Shown here: piece by piece, positions 47,518 through 60,504 of the stretch | Layout: each line of letters opens with the position of its first letter | How positions within the stretch are numbered: the stretch's first letter is position 1 | Assembly: GCA_007258455.2 (NCBI GenBank) | Contig: VDFB02373365.1 | Coordinates: forward strand, 222,679,353 to 222,743,352 | Source: Sequoia sempervirens | Taxonomy: Eukaryota; Streptophyta; Pinopsida; Cupressales; Cupressaceae | Length of the DNA stretch: 64,000 bases | Direction of reading: 5' to 3' | Program-made: the position numbers and the translations under genes | The notes under the pieces: model-generated | Database searches by the model: none | The model's input: the letters and a program-made list of their open reading frames with translations, nothing else | Told to the model about the DNA's origin: nothing

Positions 47518-49232
47518 TATCTTCATGTGATTAGAGATGTTGACATCTTGGTTAACCATCATGGATGAATCTTGGAGTCTTTAGTTGAGGTTTCAATTTA
47601 TGACATTGATTTTGATAGGTGATCCTTGGTTCAAAGGATGTTTGGTATTATATCTTGGTTTACTTTGGATATTAGTTGGATTTTTTTCATGATATAGGTT
47701 CTCTTCGAAGAAATATGTGTTTATTAGGCATGTGATCTCTTAAGAGGAGATGTTAGATCATGAGGGCATGATGCATTCCTGATTCTAGAAGTTGGACTTT
47801 TGATAGTGATCTAGATAGTTCTCTTTGTATTGAGTACACTATTCATGTACATCAGAGATTCATCAGAGTATGGTATTACATTTGTATATTAGCATCGAGG
47901 CTTGGGTGAGGTTGGATTTCTCTTGAGTTTAGAGATATTTTTGACACATTTACTCTTTGTATATTTTAGTAGGAAGACTAAGGAGCCTTCACCTAGATAT
48001 GGACATGAGTTCATGATGAACCTATAGAGGATATTGTTCTTGTATAGATTCAGTATGGCTTGGTGTATCCTAGATTAGAAATCTCATTCCACACTCTTAG
48101 TCTCATAAAAAAAATTCATTTAATAGGTATCTCCCATCGTTGCTTTTAGATGCATTATATTGTATGATTTGTCTTCTTATGGATGTAGATCTTGACATAT
48201 TCTTGTTAGTTCTAGAGGGTTAATTTGAGGAGATGTTTTGGAATTTTTGTCTCCTTGTGCATATGAGTTTGATTTAAGATGTCATTTATGAGAATTTTAA
48301 GATATTTTATTAGGCTTATTCTTGGATAGGGAATGGACTTGAGTTTGATCCTCCTTTTATAAAGAATACTACATCCATGTTGGTTATATGAGATACACAT
48401 ATTTTTTGTTTGATCTATGAGATTGAATGGTCGGGTGTTGTTAAGGCTTTTTAGTTGGAATTGTGAAGAATATCTTACTTGACACAACTTAGCACTATAA
48501 GGTGTTGGTAGAAGGACATGTTATTTGATATGTTTTATAGTGTTTGTTTTTCTTTTGTGACTACTTAGAGGTTCATGTTGAACACATGGTATCATGTGGT
48601 ACTTGGGAGAGTTTGGGTGAGTTTTAATGAGATATTATGCAATGAATTTTATTGCATGTGTGCATAATTATGATCTTTGTTACTACATGGTTTGATTATG
48701 AGTGACAACTTGGTTTGAGTGTTGATTGGTAGACTTGGTATACCTTGATATATGTTTAGATTTGACATCACCCATATAGAGGGGGTTCTTGTGTTTGTAT
48801 GCTCTTTATAATAGGTTTTATACATGGAGTTTGTGATTATTATTTATGGGTTGTCTATGAACTGTCGGAATGAGTTCTACTAATGGTTTTGGATACTTTT
48901 GTAGATATGGGTGATGGGAAGTATTAACATTGTTTATGGTTGCTATTATTATTCATTTGTATTTTTCCCTTGGTAATAGCTTGGATCTTTTTTATCACTT
49001 GGATTTGATGATTTTGTTCTTTGGATTGGTGCATCTTCATGCCTTGGCTTGTTTCTTTTTCTTCCATAGGTGGCATGTTGGACGATGAGAGGAGTTCTTG
49101 ATTGATATGGTGGTCACATTAAATATTATTACAAATATCTTAATGGAACAAGAGAGCATGTTGGGAATTTATATGATTTCATGGATGTCTATGATGATTT
49201 ATTTCATCAATTAACCATTATGCAATATATAC
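47518..49232. other. Element B interior without recognised coding sequence
   Basis: No ORF longer than about 90 codons and no gag, protease or reverse transcriptase motif was found on either strand. Confidence 0.5.
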
Positions 49233-49243
49233 AAGTAGGAGAA
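49233..49243 (+). other. Element B polypurine tract
   Basis: AAGTAGGAGAA immediately before the TGTTAGGA start of the 3' LTR. Confidence 0.7.
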
Positions 49244-49951
49244 TGTTAGGAAAAGGGTTTTTTACACCTTGCTTAAGAAAGAATTATTTTAATTATGTAA
49301 ATACATATTATTTATGATGCATCTTTAAGAGGTTTGTTTGGAAACATTAAATATTTATTTGTGTCTACTTATAAAGTTGAATGTGACATTAGTTGGATAC
49401 TATATGTGTGACTTACACAAATTAAAAAAAAAACTTAGTACCAAAAAGTAGATGTTGGGGCCAAAAAAAATTTTGCTCATAGTTTTAAGGTACATGGTTT
49501 TACCTATACCACTTGGTTTTTATGTGATCTTGAATCTATAAAAGCAAGCATATGTTTAGTGGTTGGGGTTGGCTTGTTGGCTAGTTGGTTGTTTGGCTTG
49601 GTTATCATTTATATTGGTCTCTTGTTGAGTGCATATTTGAAACATGACATGAGATGTTCGATTACATTTTTAACACATGGAGGATTCATTGGAGTAGATT
49701 GATGTTTCATAATTATTCATGGAGACTATGTAAGTGTATTGTATTATTCATTGATAAATAATACATTGAATGTGTATGTTTTTGAATGCTAGGTTTTTCC
49801 CTCTTGAGGGTTTTCCCAAGGTATATCTTGTGTAATGTTATAGTATGCCTTTTTATCTTTGCATTATGGTTATTCTATGAGCTTGTATGCATGTTTTTCT
49901 CTCATTAGGTTATGTAGGAAATGGTTTGATCAACCTAGTAATTTCCTAACA
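49244..49951 (+). repeat. Element B 3' LTR (708 bp)
   Basis: Starts TGTTAGGAAA and ends TTTCCTAACA, a perfect 10-base inverted repeat of the ends. A TCTATAAAAG TATA box lies near 49532. It is clearly homologous to 37773-38531. Confidence 0.9.
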
Positions 49952-50522
49952 TAAATTTCTCTTTTTCTTATCATAGTATTCTATTGCAGTATGTTGTGTC
50001 TTTGTAGATATAATGGTGCAACACTAAGCATTTATAAATGTCTTATGGAGCTTATCATTTTTTATTTCTTCTTTTCAATAGATTCATCATGGTTCCTAGA
50101 TGCATGATGGACATTAAGAATCTTTCCTTTTTTTCTTTTCAATCAAACCTTAAAGAGTAGAAAGGAAGAATATTTAGGTTCAAAAGAATATATAAATAAT
50201 ATGTCAATTTTTTAATGAGGGTGAGACAAATAAACTTCATGCTTATGGTGTGTTGCATTTGTAGCAAGAAGGTTTGTCATTGAAATTCTAAGTGCCCATA
50301 AAATGACCTCACCCTCATTTATGTCATTGGAACTTTTACTATGGATAAGATTTATGATATTGTTAATACCTCGAAAGGTTCACTTTCTACACCTTCTTGT
50401 GTTGTAGGTTGGTCCACCCATGTTCCTTAGAGCCTTAGGAGGCATTAACTATCTCATTGACACCATGTGGCCCACATAAACAATACAAAATAATTTAGGG
50501 TTATGAGTCTTTCTAAGGGTGT
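49952..50522. other. No recognised feature
   Basis: AT-rich intergenic DNA, with no coding signal that I can support. Confidence 0.5.
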
Positions 50523-50527
50523 GAGGA

Positions 50528-52624
50528 TGTAACACGCCCAATGTTCTACATAGTAACTTTCCTAGATTTTAACCTCAAGTAAAAAGAATAAGCATCTATC
50601 CATTAAGAGCAATAAATTTTTTCTTTCAAAACTATAAAGATAACATGCATATTTGAAATAATATATTTTCCAATCTTTTCCATTGCATTATATCAAAGTA
50701 TTACAACTTCCAAGTAATGATTACATAAAGCATGATAACATGAAATCATTTAACTTTTACAATCTTTCCATCATAATGGATGCAAAATACAAAATACAAG
50801 GCTCCGTGGAGCTTACTAGCATAAGAAATACAAATAGTCTTGGAATATCCTCCTTGCAAATCTTGGTCACCAATTGATGAGGGGAAGCATCACTCAAGCA
50901 CTTTTCCACCAACCTTGGACTAACTGCAGTCCCCCACACAACTATCAAACTGATAGATGGCACTACCCTTCAACGAAGAGATTGGTTTGGTAACCTCACA
51001 ATAAAAATTGACCTTTTTTGACGTTGGTGTTGTTTCCAACATATCTAGATTCTATCACATAGTGGCTACAACCTACATATATGACATACCTCAACCTAGA
51101 AGGTAAAATTGGATCACAGCGATTGACAGTGTAAATAGTGGCAACTTACACTACTTTGGCCAAAGTATTCCATTCCCTCATAATAAGTGGATGCCAAATA
51201 TATCATCCAGCTTCCTATCTTGAATTATATTGATTATAATTCATAATCTATACATAATCTATCCCCTTCATTAGATTATCCTAACCCCAATAATGACCTA
51301 TTACCTCTATGCTAACTATCTCATTTACTAAGTAAAGTATACTACTCCAAGACTTAGCTAGTTTAACCAATTAGCTTTGAAAGCTATAACCCCAATATAA
51401 TATTCAATCCCTTTATATCTACCTATTCCTTATTATAGAATATGTACAAACATTATAAACATAATAGATCTTAGCACAAAGTGCAACAAGCAATCTTTCC
51501 TTTTCCTATAAGATTAAATATTCTTTCCCTATAAATAAATAATATAATATCCCTAATTCAAACAATTAATGTCACACAATAAATTCAAACATTAAAGAAT
51601 AAGAAGGAAGAATTCAACATGCTTGTTATTGCAATGCTCCACATGGTCGATCAGAATTCCTTCCTCAGCCTTCTCTCAAATCAAAATGCAAACTCTCAAA
51701 TAAACCTTCTCACAACTCTCAAGTACTTCTCACAACTCTTAGCCTCACTCAACTCATAAATGCAGATTATGATTGCTCAAAAAAACAAAACACGAATGCA
51801 TAAGATATGTGTCAGGTTTAGAGGTTGAGAAAGCCTCTATTTATACATTGGAATAAGCAACTAAAGGCTAGAAATAGGGCATTAGAATTACACTTCTCAA
51901 CTAAAGATATTTGACTTAGCATTTAAAAGAAAAGGTGGAAACTAAATTCGTTGCACAAAAAACACATAAGCAACTTAAAAGGATGAGTCGATGCAATGAT
52001 AGACATCAAGAATGTTGCTAAGAAATCATGCCAGGAAATTGCCTCATACAGGTTGACTTACTTGGCACAACTGAGAGCTTGACTTATTTTGCATTCTGTA
52101 TTTCACTAAATGCAAGTCACATTTTGGGAATTCATAAGAATGAATAGACTTCTATTCAATTCAGGATTTTAATTGTTGGCACCACATTTAAATATTCACA
52201 CGGCAATGTACTTGGGTTGACGTTCTCAATTTTAACTTAGTTGACTCCCATTCTATGCATATTAATTTATTTTTGTTTTATTGATAAAGTCTATACAACC
52301 AAGTTCACACGTTGGGAGTAATGGCATCATAAGCGCTTATTTCATGTGCTATCCATAATTCACATTAAGTACTTTAAATGTTAAAGTAGCACTTGTATCA
52401 TATACGAACTACTTTCATAGTGTATGTTAGAATGTTGCATACATTTCTTGATATAAACTTTACTTTATATTCTTTGCACTGATTAAATAATCTAGCGCTA
52501 TCATTATTAGATATACATGATGACTTCATATATTTATATCACAATTCACAGGTTTACATAACACATAATTTGATAATCGAATACATATTAACATATCAAC
52601 GTAGGCGTATGTATATATATTTAA

Positions 52625-52657
<33 letters not shown>

Positions 52658-52715
52658 AACATTCTAGTATGGACATATCCTTTCCATCAATACATTCTCG
52701 TAGGTTAATACATAA

Positions 52716-52747
<32 letters not shown>

Positions 52748-53523
52748 GTGTGTATATATATGTATATATATATGTATATTCTTATATATACCATGCATAT
52801 ACAAATATATATATATCACACCTTATATTAAAACACATATAATCATAGTCTTATCGACCGACATATATACATGGTATGTATAGGTTTGTGTCTGAATAGC
52901 ATTCATATATGTATGGGTAATTTTTACATGAGGATGTGTAGCTATATATATATATATATATATATCCACATATTCTTATGCACATATTTACTCATGCGTA
53001 TGAGCTTCCTGTTGACACATGCATATATATATATATATAATATGCACATATTTTTTGTCAATCGATTATAAAAACACAAAGAAGAACTCTCATAAATCAA
53101 AGAGACTAAACACTTAGACTCCTAAGCAAGAACATTTACAAATATAAATGCAAGCACGACTAAAGGTAACTTACTATTTCCCAAAATTTACCTGACTTGA
53201 CCAAACTAGAAGTGTGTGTGTGAAAGCTCAGTTTAGGTCTTTTATCAAAGGTTACCTCTGGACCAAGTTCTTCTCCCCGAGTGATACTTCCCCTCTCTTT
53301 AGGAGGCTTGATTTATTCTTGCATGCATCCAATTTACACCTTGCAATGGTAATTAGTTGAAAACAATATATAGAATTTCATAATCAAATCATTTCATATC
53401 ATCATAATGAATCAACATTTATTCTTCATATTTCTAAAACACATAAAGCACAAGTACATTCATTTAAAGAATTTTCACCCAACAAGGTAAAATTGAATAA
53501 GTAGTAGCACAATGGGTGTAACA
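50528..53523 (-). repeat. Solo LTR of an unidentified element (about 3.0 kb)
   Basis: Begins TGTAACACGCCCAATG and ends CAATGGGTGTAACA, so the ends are imperfect inverted repeats. Flanks are GAGGA (50523-50527) and AAGGA (53524-53528), a 5-bp target duplication with one mismatch. A GTATAAATAGAGG TATA box on the minus strand near 51835-51847 suggests minus orientation. No internal coding region is present. Confidence 0.7.
52600..53040. repeat. TATA/TATATG-rich low-complexity cluster
   Basis: Several short runs of (TA)n, TATATG and TGTGTATATA within the solo LTR. A short frame through it (MRMCSYIYIYIYIHIF-like) is a composition artefact. Confidence 0.85.
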
Positions 53524-53528
53524 AAGGA

Positions 53529-56500
53529 TGTCGACTTGTAAGTGGTAGTAGGGAAATCCACCTATGTGTCTTTAAACCTAGGGATTTTGGCTACTTTGAT
53601 GATGCCATGTATTAGAGAAATGATGAGAAATGTGTTAGGAATATGATTCATTATGAGGGTACAAGGGACACCAAACTACACAAGATCTTTAATCCACTTG
53701 GGAACATCACACATGTTTATGTGGCCATGGACTAGAAGATAGGGGTTAGTAGGGGTTTTAGTTTTGTTGAAAAAATTAAACCATATCAATTAGTGGATAC
53801 AAATAATGGAATCTAGTTGTCATTGCATTCAAATGAATATAGATTTTTATAAATGTAATCTTGAAAGTGGTTTTTTCTCATAGTTATGGGTATTTGTTTT
53901 TTATACATTAGAGTTGGGTATAGCTTATAAATAAAAAATATTTAGCTGATTTTTTTATGAATTTGTAAATATAATGGCCTTCTAGGTAGCGATCATTATT
54001 TTTCTTACACCTATGTGTTTCAAAGGATTTAAGTAGTATTACAAATTTGAAGAGTAAACTATTTTTAACCACTGTGATTTTCTAACCTAGATAACAGTTT
54101 TTTATTAAATTTTATGATGCCTCTTGGAATTTTTTCCTCGGAGCCTCTTTATAATATTCATTGTAGCCTAATCTTAGCTCAAAAACTCACCAAAGTCATA
54201 TTTTCAAAGGATAAAAATTTAGAGTTTTTCATGTTAATTCTAGTGAATAGGTATTTGTATCCTTGCTATGATTTACATATTCTAAAAATGATCAACATGG
54301 TAATGTTTGAGGATAGACATGATAATAAGTTTTTCAATTATTCCAAGTATGTTGTGCTTATAGGGTTCATTTTTTATTACTTTCTAGAGCAATTTTATTT
54401 GTATACCTTATGCAAGATTCAAGAACCAATGTTGTTCGATGGAGTTTTGAATTTTGAATTAAAGGGATTTTTTCATGCTTATTCCTAATGTAATAGATTC
54501 CAAAATAATTGATTGTTTCAACCCTGAGTTCTTTAGTACTAAAATTGTGCTTTACACCTTCAATTTCTTGCTCCAAGATAATCTATTTCCATAATAGAGA
54601 TGTTTACTTTTTTAATGCAAGGATGCTTGTTTGGAGTATTTGGGTGAAGTGAAAAAGGTGGTGGTAAAGATCCTTCCCACATTGTCAAAGAGCCTTGGAG
54701 TTCCTAGTATTTTAGAAAAGATGATGGGCTATAAGCAATTTTTCTTGAATTATATTGTCCACCATTTACAAACCTTGATATGGAATTTGGTGTGAGCAAT
54801 CATTTTGATGTGGGTTTACTTATAGTTTTGTTTCCTATTAAGTTCTTTGGTACTTCTCTAGTAAAAGTTTAAACACTTCCATTCTAAATCAACCTTAGAC
54901 TTTTGTGTTGAGTTTTTATTAGTGTGTCCATTTTTCTAAATGCAAAAATAACAACTATTTGTACATGTTGCACCTAAACAAAAAGAGAAATGCATGTTGT
55001 ATGTGAAGTATTGTTCATTATAAGATATCTAATAATCATCAACCATTTATTTTCTATTTTCTATTTTAAGTTTAATTATTAGATAATTTATCAATTGGTA
55101 ATATAATTTTTATGTATTTTTAGCTTCTACACCTTTTTTGAATTTAATTTTAAAAAAGAGATAATAATTGCTAAAGATCATGTGAGAGGTATACTTTTTT
55201 ATACAAAAAATGGCTTTGATAGTTAGTAGTTGATATAACACTAGATCTAAGGTTAAATTCGTAATTTTTTTGCATGTAATAGCCAAACCAACAACTCTCC
55301 CTAGTTATGTTGGGCACTTTAGTTTTTATCTTACCACTATAACGGCCATGAGTTAATTTATTTGCATCATCTCATTTTTAAGAGATCAATTGCTCAACAT
55401 GAAAAAGCTACCAATAGCCCCTAGTTCAAATCCTATCAATAGTAGTTGGCTCTAGAACCTCTATAGTTTGTTCAATGTTTTAAAGTAGGATTTACAATGC
55501 CTTTATATCTTTGATATTTGAGTCTAGTAAAACTTATAAACATAAAAGGAAAATGTGTTCATAGAAAGTAGTGATTGTTTCATTTTTTTTATTTTAATGG
55601 TGGCAAGGGAATGTTTTAGAAGAATCTACCAACCCATAATACTTTATGCTTCAAACTTGAGCATTGTGGGTTTTACTTCAATTTTCAAGGACTTGACCTA
55701 TCACTTGTAAATATGAATTTTTGAAAAGAAGAGCTCAAGCCACAATGTGTCTTGGTTACTAGGGTTGAATTCTCCTAGGGAAACCCCCTACATAGGATGA
55801 CTTTGAAGAGATCCCACATATCTAGCACCATTTCAACTATTCCCACTATATTAGAGCCATTTAGATGCAAATGATTGTATTAGTGCCTTGGTTGTAATAT
55901 TATAACATCCTGCTAAAGGTTCTAGTTAGTTATGGTGGTCGATGACAACTATTGATCAAAATGATGTGTGCTTTGACAATTCAAAAATCTCAAAGGTCTA
56001 ACACTTAAAAGGGCATTAATTTATAGTTTGATCATTAAGATATCTCATCCACCATGATCTCGCATGCTTGATGTTTGGCAGGTCTAAGTATCTTGTTGAG
56101 CTTCAACTACCAACAATATGTCTTGATGTAAGATAGTTCACATGTCTCATTTCAAAGGAGGATGATAGTTTGCATACTTATATAATTCAATCAAACTATA
56201 CTTTGTCCCTGACATTATACATTATGCAAAATGACTTCCATCCACAAAATATCCCCATGCCTTTCTTTATGATTTTGAATTCATTCTAAAGAACTTGCAC
56301 TTATTAAAAATACCTATCGACATGTTTATTGTACGTTACATGTGATTACTAGTAATTGTTATATTTAACTAAAATAATAAATGATAATTATTAACAATTA
56401 TGTGAACTAAATAAACCATTATTCATAAAATATACCTGCTAGTAACTTTAACTAAAAAATTATTAATGTCGAGAGACATTCTACAATGGCAACAAGGGGT

Positions 56501-56720
56501 GGAGTGTAATAGGGTTAGTGTATTTTATTTTATTTTAAAAAAAACTTACCTTCTCACAATCATTTACACATCAAAATAATATTTTGTGATAAACATACTA
56601 TCTTCAAAATGACAACACATAAAATTTACCTCTACATGTATACAATAAATAAAATAGTTCTAAAGTAAAATAACATAACATTTAAGTAAATAAAACAAGT
56701 CCAATTTTTTAGATAGATGC
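53529..56720. other. AT-rich anonymous region
   Basis: One plus-strand ORF of 124 codons (54114-54488) has no recognised motif and ordinary AT-rich composition. I do not regard it as a gene. Nothing else can be supported. Confidence 0.5.

Positions 56721-56722
<2 letters not shown>

Positions 56723-56802
<80 letters not shown>
56723..56802. repeat. (TA)n microsatellite, about 40 units
   Basis: Uninterrupted TA dinucleotides over about 80 bases. Confidence 0.97.
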
Positions 56803-56806
<4 letters not shown>

Positions 56807-57429
56807 TATTAATTATTGTAGTCAAATATATAGATTTATAATTGATCAAAACTTTTTTAGATTAGAATGTGTGATAATTTTTCATCAATATTTCAAATCA
56901 CACTCATAATCTAGCATAAAATAATATAATACTTCTAAAAACTTAAAATTATTTTTTGTTTGGATTGAAATACAAATCTTTAGATTATAATCATGGTGGC
57001 AAACCTTTTATATGAAGACCACCCTAATGTATAATTACCCCATGTTGAACAAACACTTTATATCAAGACCACTCTAATATAAAGTGGTAACGTCTACCCA
57101 TCCTTCAGGTTTCATATTTATTTTTATTAATTAATTGAAAATAAAAAACACATTGTATTCTATTTTCAATAAATTAATAAATACGGTCAATGGCTGCAAT
57201 TTGATGTAAAGTTACACCATGATGACCACCCTCTCTTCAAATAGAACACGTTCTAAACAGCATACTTCTTCAAAGCTCTTCCCATCCAATTTGCTGGATG
57301 GCAACGTCCTCCAAACACACCCAGTATGGTATCCCTCACTCGTTGCGTGTTGCACCTTACCGATGAGCTGCCCCACCTGGCCAATAATTGACTAGACTGT
57401 TAACCTTACAGAATCTGCTTTCGTTTGCC
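56803..57429. other. Flank downstream of the glycosyltransferase
   Basis: Non-coding. An approximately 40-base module (TTTATATGAAGACCACCCTA) recurs in altered form about 60 bases later (TTTATATCAAGACCACTCTA), near 57008 and 57058. Confidence 0.5.
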
Positions 57430-58926
57430 TTAAGCCTGTGGCAATGCCATGATTTCTGAAACAAACAGATCGAAATTTTTAGAAGAAGATCCCCCTTCGG
57501 CCACCGCTGTTTATGCAGCCGCCGCCAATTTTTTCACCCTTTTTCTCAGCTCTTTGCCCTTGTCTTCGATCATCAGCAACCGAATATTTCTCTCCACATC
57601 GTCTCTGGTCACCAGCCAATTCTGCTCAATTCTCTGGTGCGCTTCCAGAGCTATCTGGATCTCATCCACCACGAACTTGGAGTTGAAATGTTGCTCTGCG
57701 TAAAGCGGCCAGGAGATGAGGGGAACTCCCATTGTGATGGATTCCAAAACCGCATTCCAACCACAGTGAGAAAGAAACCCACCAGTGGCGGGGTGGGCCA
57801 GAATGCTCAGCTGCGGGGACCACCCGAGGACGAAGAACCCCTGGTTTTTAGCCGCCATACGACTGTGCAACCCCGCTGGCAGAAAGTCTAACGCGGAGGA
57901 GAAGGAATTCTGAGCGGCGTCAGTGGGCGTGCGCAGAACCCACACGAATTTCATCCCGCTCGCCTCCAAGCCGAGAGCGAGCTCTTCCATCTGCGCGCTC
58001 GAGATGGAATTCTCGCTGCCGAACGAAATATAGAGCACAGACGCCCCCGCCTGCGCGTCCAGCCACTGCATACACTCTTCTCCGTCATTAGATATCCCCA
58101 ATTCCAGCGCGGGTGAGACCCTTTTCCGTTGCCCGTCCTCGAATGCCTCGGGCTGGAGCAGCGGCCCGATTGTTCTGAGTGTCCCGTTAACCCTCTCAAA
58201 ATGGTCCACAAACTCCCCTTCGAGCTCGTAGAACGTGTTAGCGATCGTCCTCCAGCTCTGCTTATTCCCACGCCTCATCCGCAGCAAGTACTGGTAAGTG
58301 CCGTTCTCCGGCGTGGCCCCGGGCAGCTCGGGCAAGAGCTGAAGGCGGGTGAGCCGCACTTCCCTTGGTACGCCCGGCACCAAGTACAGCCCCGACGCCG
58401 TTCGCGGTAGGTTTCGTGGCAGAGTGTCTCACACGATCTGATGCACCGACTCTGAGAACATGCCCGACGTCTCGAAACTCACTCTGGGTATACCAAACTT
58501 TTGAGCTACAGCGGACGCCCAGCCCAGGAGAAAATCTGCAATAATGCAGACAGGAGCCGGCATGGGGCTTATTTCTCCGGCTAAAAAGCGCTCCAGAAAG
58601 AGATCGAAATGGGGCTGAAGCCTCTCGTCAGCGTCGAGCAAGGGAGGCAACTGGTGCCACTGCACGCTGTTACTGTTCACTTTGCCCAGCGTTAAGTGAT
58701 CGCGGGGTATCTCCATTTCGAAGAGGTGAATATCCAGCCCGGCCTCTCGGGCATCCTCCACTTTCTTGCGCAATGACGGGATGTGGTGAAAGGTGGCCAC
58801 GAAACTGAGTGTTAAACCCTTGGCAGCCATTTTCTGGGCGAGCTGCATTAAGGGGATGAGATGACCGTGCCCCAACGACGACAGCATCATCACATGCGCC
58901 CCCATTTCTTCTTCCTTCCTCGCCAT
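57430..58926 (-). pseudogene. Family-1 UDP-glycosyltransferase, two in-frame premature stops
   Basis: One uninterrupted frame of 499 codons from ATG (58926) to TAA (57430-57432), except for TGA at codon 166 (58429-58431) and TAA at codon 472 (57511-57513). The N-terminal acceptor domain has the catalytic His in GHGHLIP (codon 22) and the partner Asp in CIIADFLLGW (codon 131). The donor domain has VLYISFGSENS. The 44-residue plant signature (PSPG box, about codons 369-412) starts WSPQ, has HCGWN, GVPLISWP, and ends AEQ; the final Gln usually goes with UDP-glucose. After the second stop the frame goes on with AVAEGGSSSKNFDLF and SEIMALPQA, a normal UGT tail. It would glycosylate small molecules in the cytosol; the acceptor is unknown. 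The N-terminal half faintly recalls UGT92-type proteins. GC-rich compared with its surroundings, with no frameshift and no intron seen. CGA to TGA at codon 166 would explain the first stop. Either a young pseudogene or sequence error at two sites. Confidence 0.95.
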
Positions 58927-58946
58927 TTTAATCTTCCTGTCTTCTG

Positions 58947-58957
58947 TTTTATAAAGG
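58947..58957 (-). promoter_or_regulatory. Possible TATA box of the glycosyltransferase
   Basis: CCTTTATAAAA on the minus strand, only about 20-30 bases before the ATG. This would leave almost no 5' leader, so the site may be fortuitous or the start may be further down. Confidence 0.4.
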
Positions 58958-58964
58958 GTTTTGC

Positions 58965-58983
58965 TGACGTCCGTATAACGTCA
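58965..58983. promoter_or_regulatory. TGACGT-N7-ACGTCA palindrome (as-1/bZIP-like)
   Basis: TGACGTCCGTATAACGTCA, two TGACGT half-sites facing each other, 39 bases upstream of the UGT ATG. TGACG pairs are binding sites of TGA-class bZIP factors in plants and are found upstream of detoxification genes. Function here is inference. Confidence 0.5.
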
Positions 58984-60404
58984 CCTTTGAGGCACTTCAC
59001 GTAGCCCTTAAATCGACGCACATCTTTGTTGTTATCGCTAAACTATTCAGAAGATTGTCCGTCTTTGTCTTCACAAAATTAACCCTACCAATTACCTTAT
59101 ACTCCTCTCTTTACATTAATATTTAATACTGCTTGCACCTTTAGTGGGGGGCAATCCTTGTCAAATGATAATTATTAATAAATAATATTAGCTAAAGTTG
59201 TTAAACAATAAAAATTAACATGATGAAAATTATTCAATAATTAGAATACTCTAGTAATGTAAGAAAAAAAATCTACCATAGTAAGTATGAATAATCTTGT
59301 GTAGTCATTAGACTATTTACACCTATAAATATAAGGAAGTGTAATTATTAGCTTAAATAAATAGAATTTTGAACTTATTATTTAATATTCAAATCTAGAA
59401 TTTGAACCTTTTATTCATTTTTAATATAATTCCCAAAAAAAAATGCAATGTTGATCACAACCAATTTCAATGTCTAAATTATTTTTCAACTTTTAGGTGA
59501 TGAAAATGTTAAATTATTTTTCAACTTTAAGGTGATGAAAATGTTTAATAAAGTGATTCAAATTTTTAAACATACTAATAAATAAAAAAATTAGGTGATC
59601 AAATAGTTTGGTGGGGTCATGTTGATGGTATAGTACTTTCGGTTATAGGGTTTAGTCAAGCATATTTATTGTACATATTGTCAATAACTATTCCACATAT
59701 AAATCAACAATGATCAAATGTTTGTGAAGATGGACCTTTACAACAATACATGAGAACTTATTAATGTCATATAAAAAAATTATAAATGCATTCATTAACA
59801 AGTGAAATACATATTCTTTTAGCATTATGTAAAATATAACAACTATCCATATAAATGTGTCATTTATAAATAAGTTATTGATATTATTGAACCGTTGTCA
59901 CCTAGAATTGTAACGCATGTGCAAAGTTTGCATAAAAATGAGCATTCTAGAGCAACATGGGGATCGAGTTTCAAGGTCAGTGGTCACCTATAGTTGAAAT
60001 GAACCTCTGGAGAAGGCTGACTTTCTTTGGGTATCACCTAAACTATTGCTTCTTTGAGAGGAAAGAGGGAAGAGATACATAAAAATGAAACTAAACCTAT
60101 GGTGATACACCGTATTAATGAGAAATCATGAAATGAACACAGGAAGAACATACACTCGAAAGCCTAATTGCTATTCTCAGAGCAACTTCTTTCAGACTTA
60201 ATGCTTTAGTCCTAACAGGTTTGGCCCACACATACACCTTGGGAAGGAAAGATCAATTTCACAACCTTGAGACATAAATGCAGAAATGTGAAAACACAGT
60301 TATAGACTTGCATGTACAAAAGAAAGATACATAAATGAGGATCAATACAAAAATGAACATGAACTTCCAAGGTAAATTCTGTGTTGTATTCAGGATTCCA
60401 GTTG
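58984..60404. other. No recognised feature
   Basis: AT-rich DNA. A 30-base module (TTAAATTATTTTTCAACTTT, then GGTGATGAAAATGTT) is duplicated in tandem near 59472-59550. Confidence 0.5.
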
Positions 60405-60504
60405 NNNNNNNNNNNNNNNNNNNNNNNNNNNNNNNNNNNNNNNNNNNNNNNNNNNNNNNNNNNNNNNNNNNNNNNNNNNNNNNNNNNNNNNNNNNNNNNN
60501 NNNN
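60405..60504. other. Assembly gap (100 N)
   Basis: Exactly 100 N, the conventional size for an unknown gap. The layout on either side need not be contiguous. Confidence 1.

Larger units (their letters stand above)
37773..49951 (+). mobile_element. Element B: copia-type LTR pair around a non-coding or replaced interior
   Basis: 37773-38531 and 49244-49951 are direct repeats that share, for example, TTTAGTGGTTGGGGTTGGCTT, AATTATTCATGGA and TAGGAAATGGTTTGATCAACC. The primer site after the left copy and purine tract before the right copy give plus orientation. I find no pol for B in the 10.7-kb interior, only other insertions and unassigned DNA. B is therefore a large non-autonomous derivative or a very decayed copy. 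Confidence 0.8.

Noticed and set aside
52600..53040. Possible TATA-rich promoter cluster
   Set aside because: Simple TA/TATATG repeats inside a solo LTR, not tied to any gene.
54114..54488. 124-codon plus-strand ORF
   Set aside because: AT-rich, Phe/Leu/Tyr-rich chance frame with no recognisable motif and no coding context.
57449..58410. Plus-strand ORFs across the glycosyltransferase
   Set aside because: Shadows of the GC-rich minus-strand UGT, which has all family motifs.
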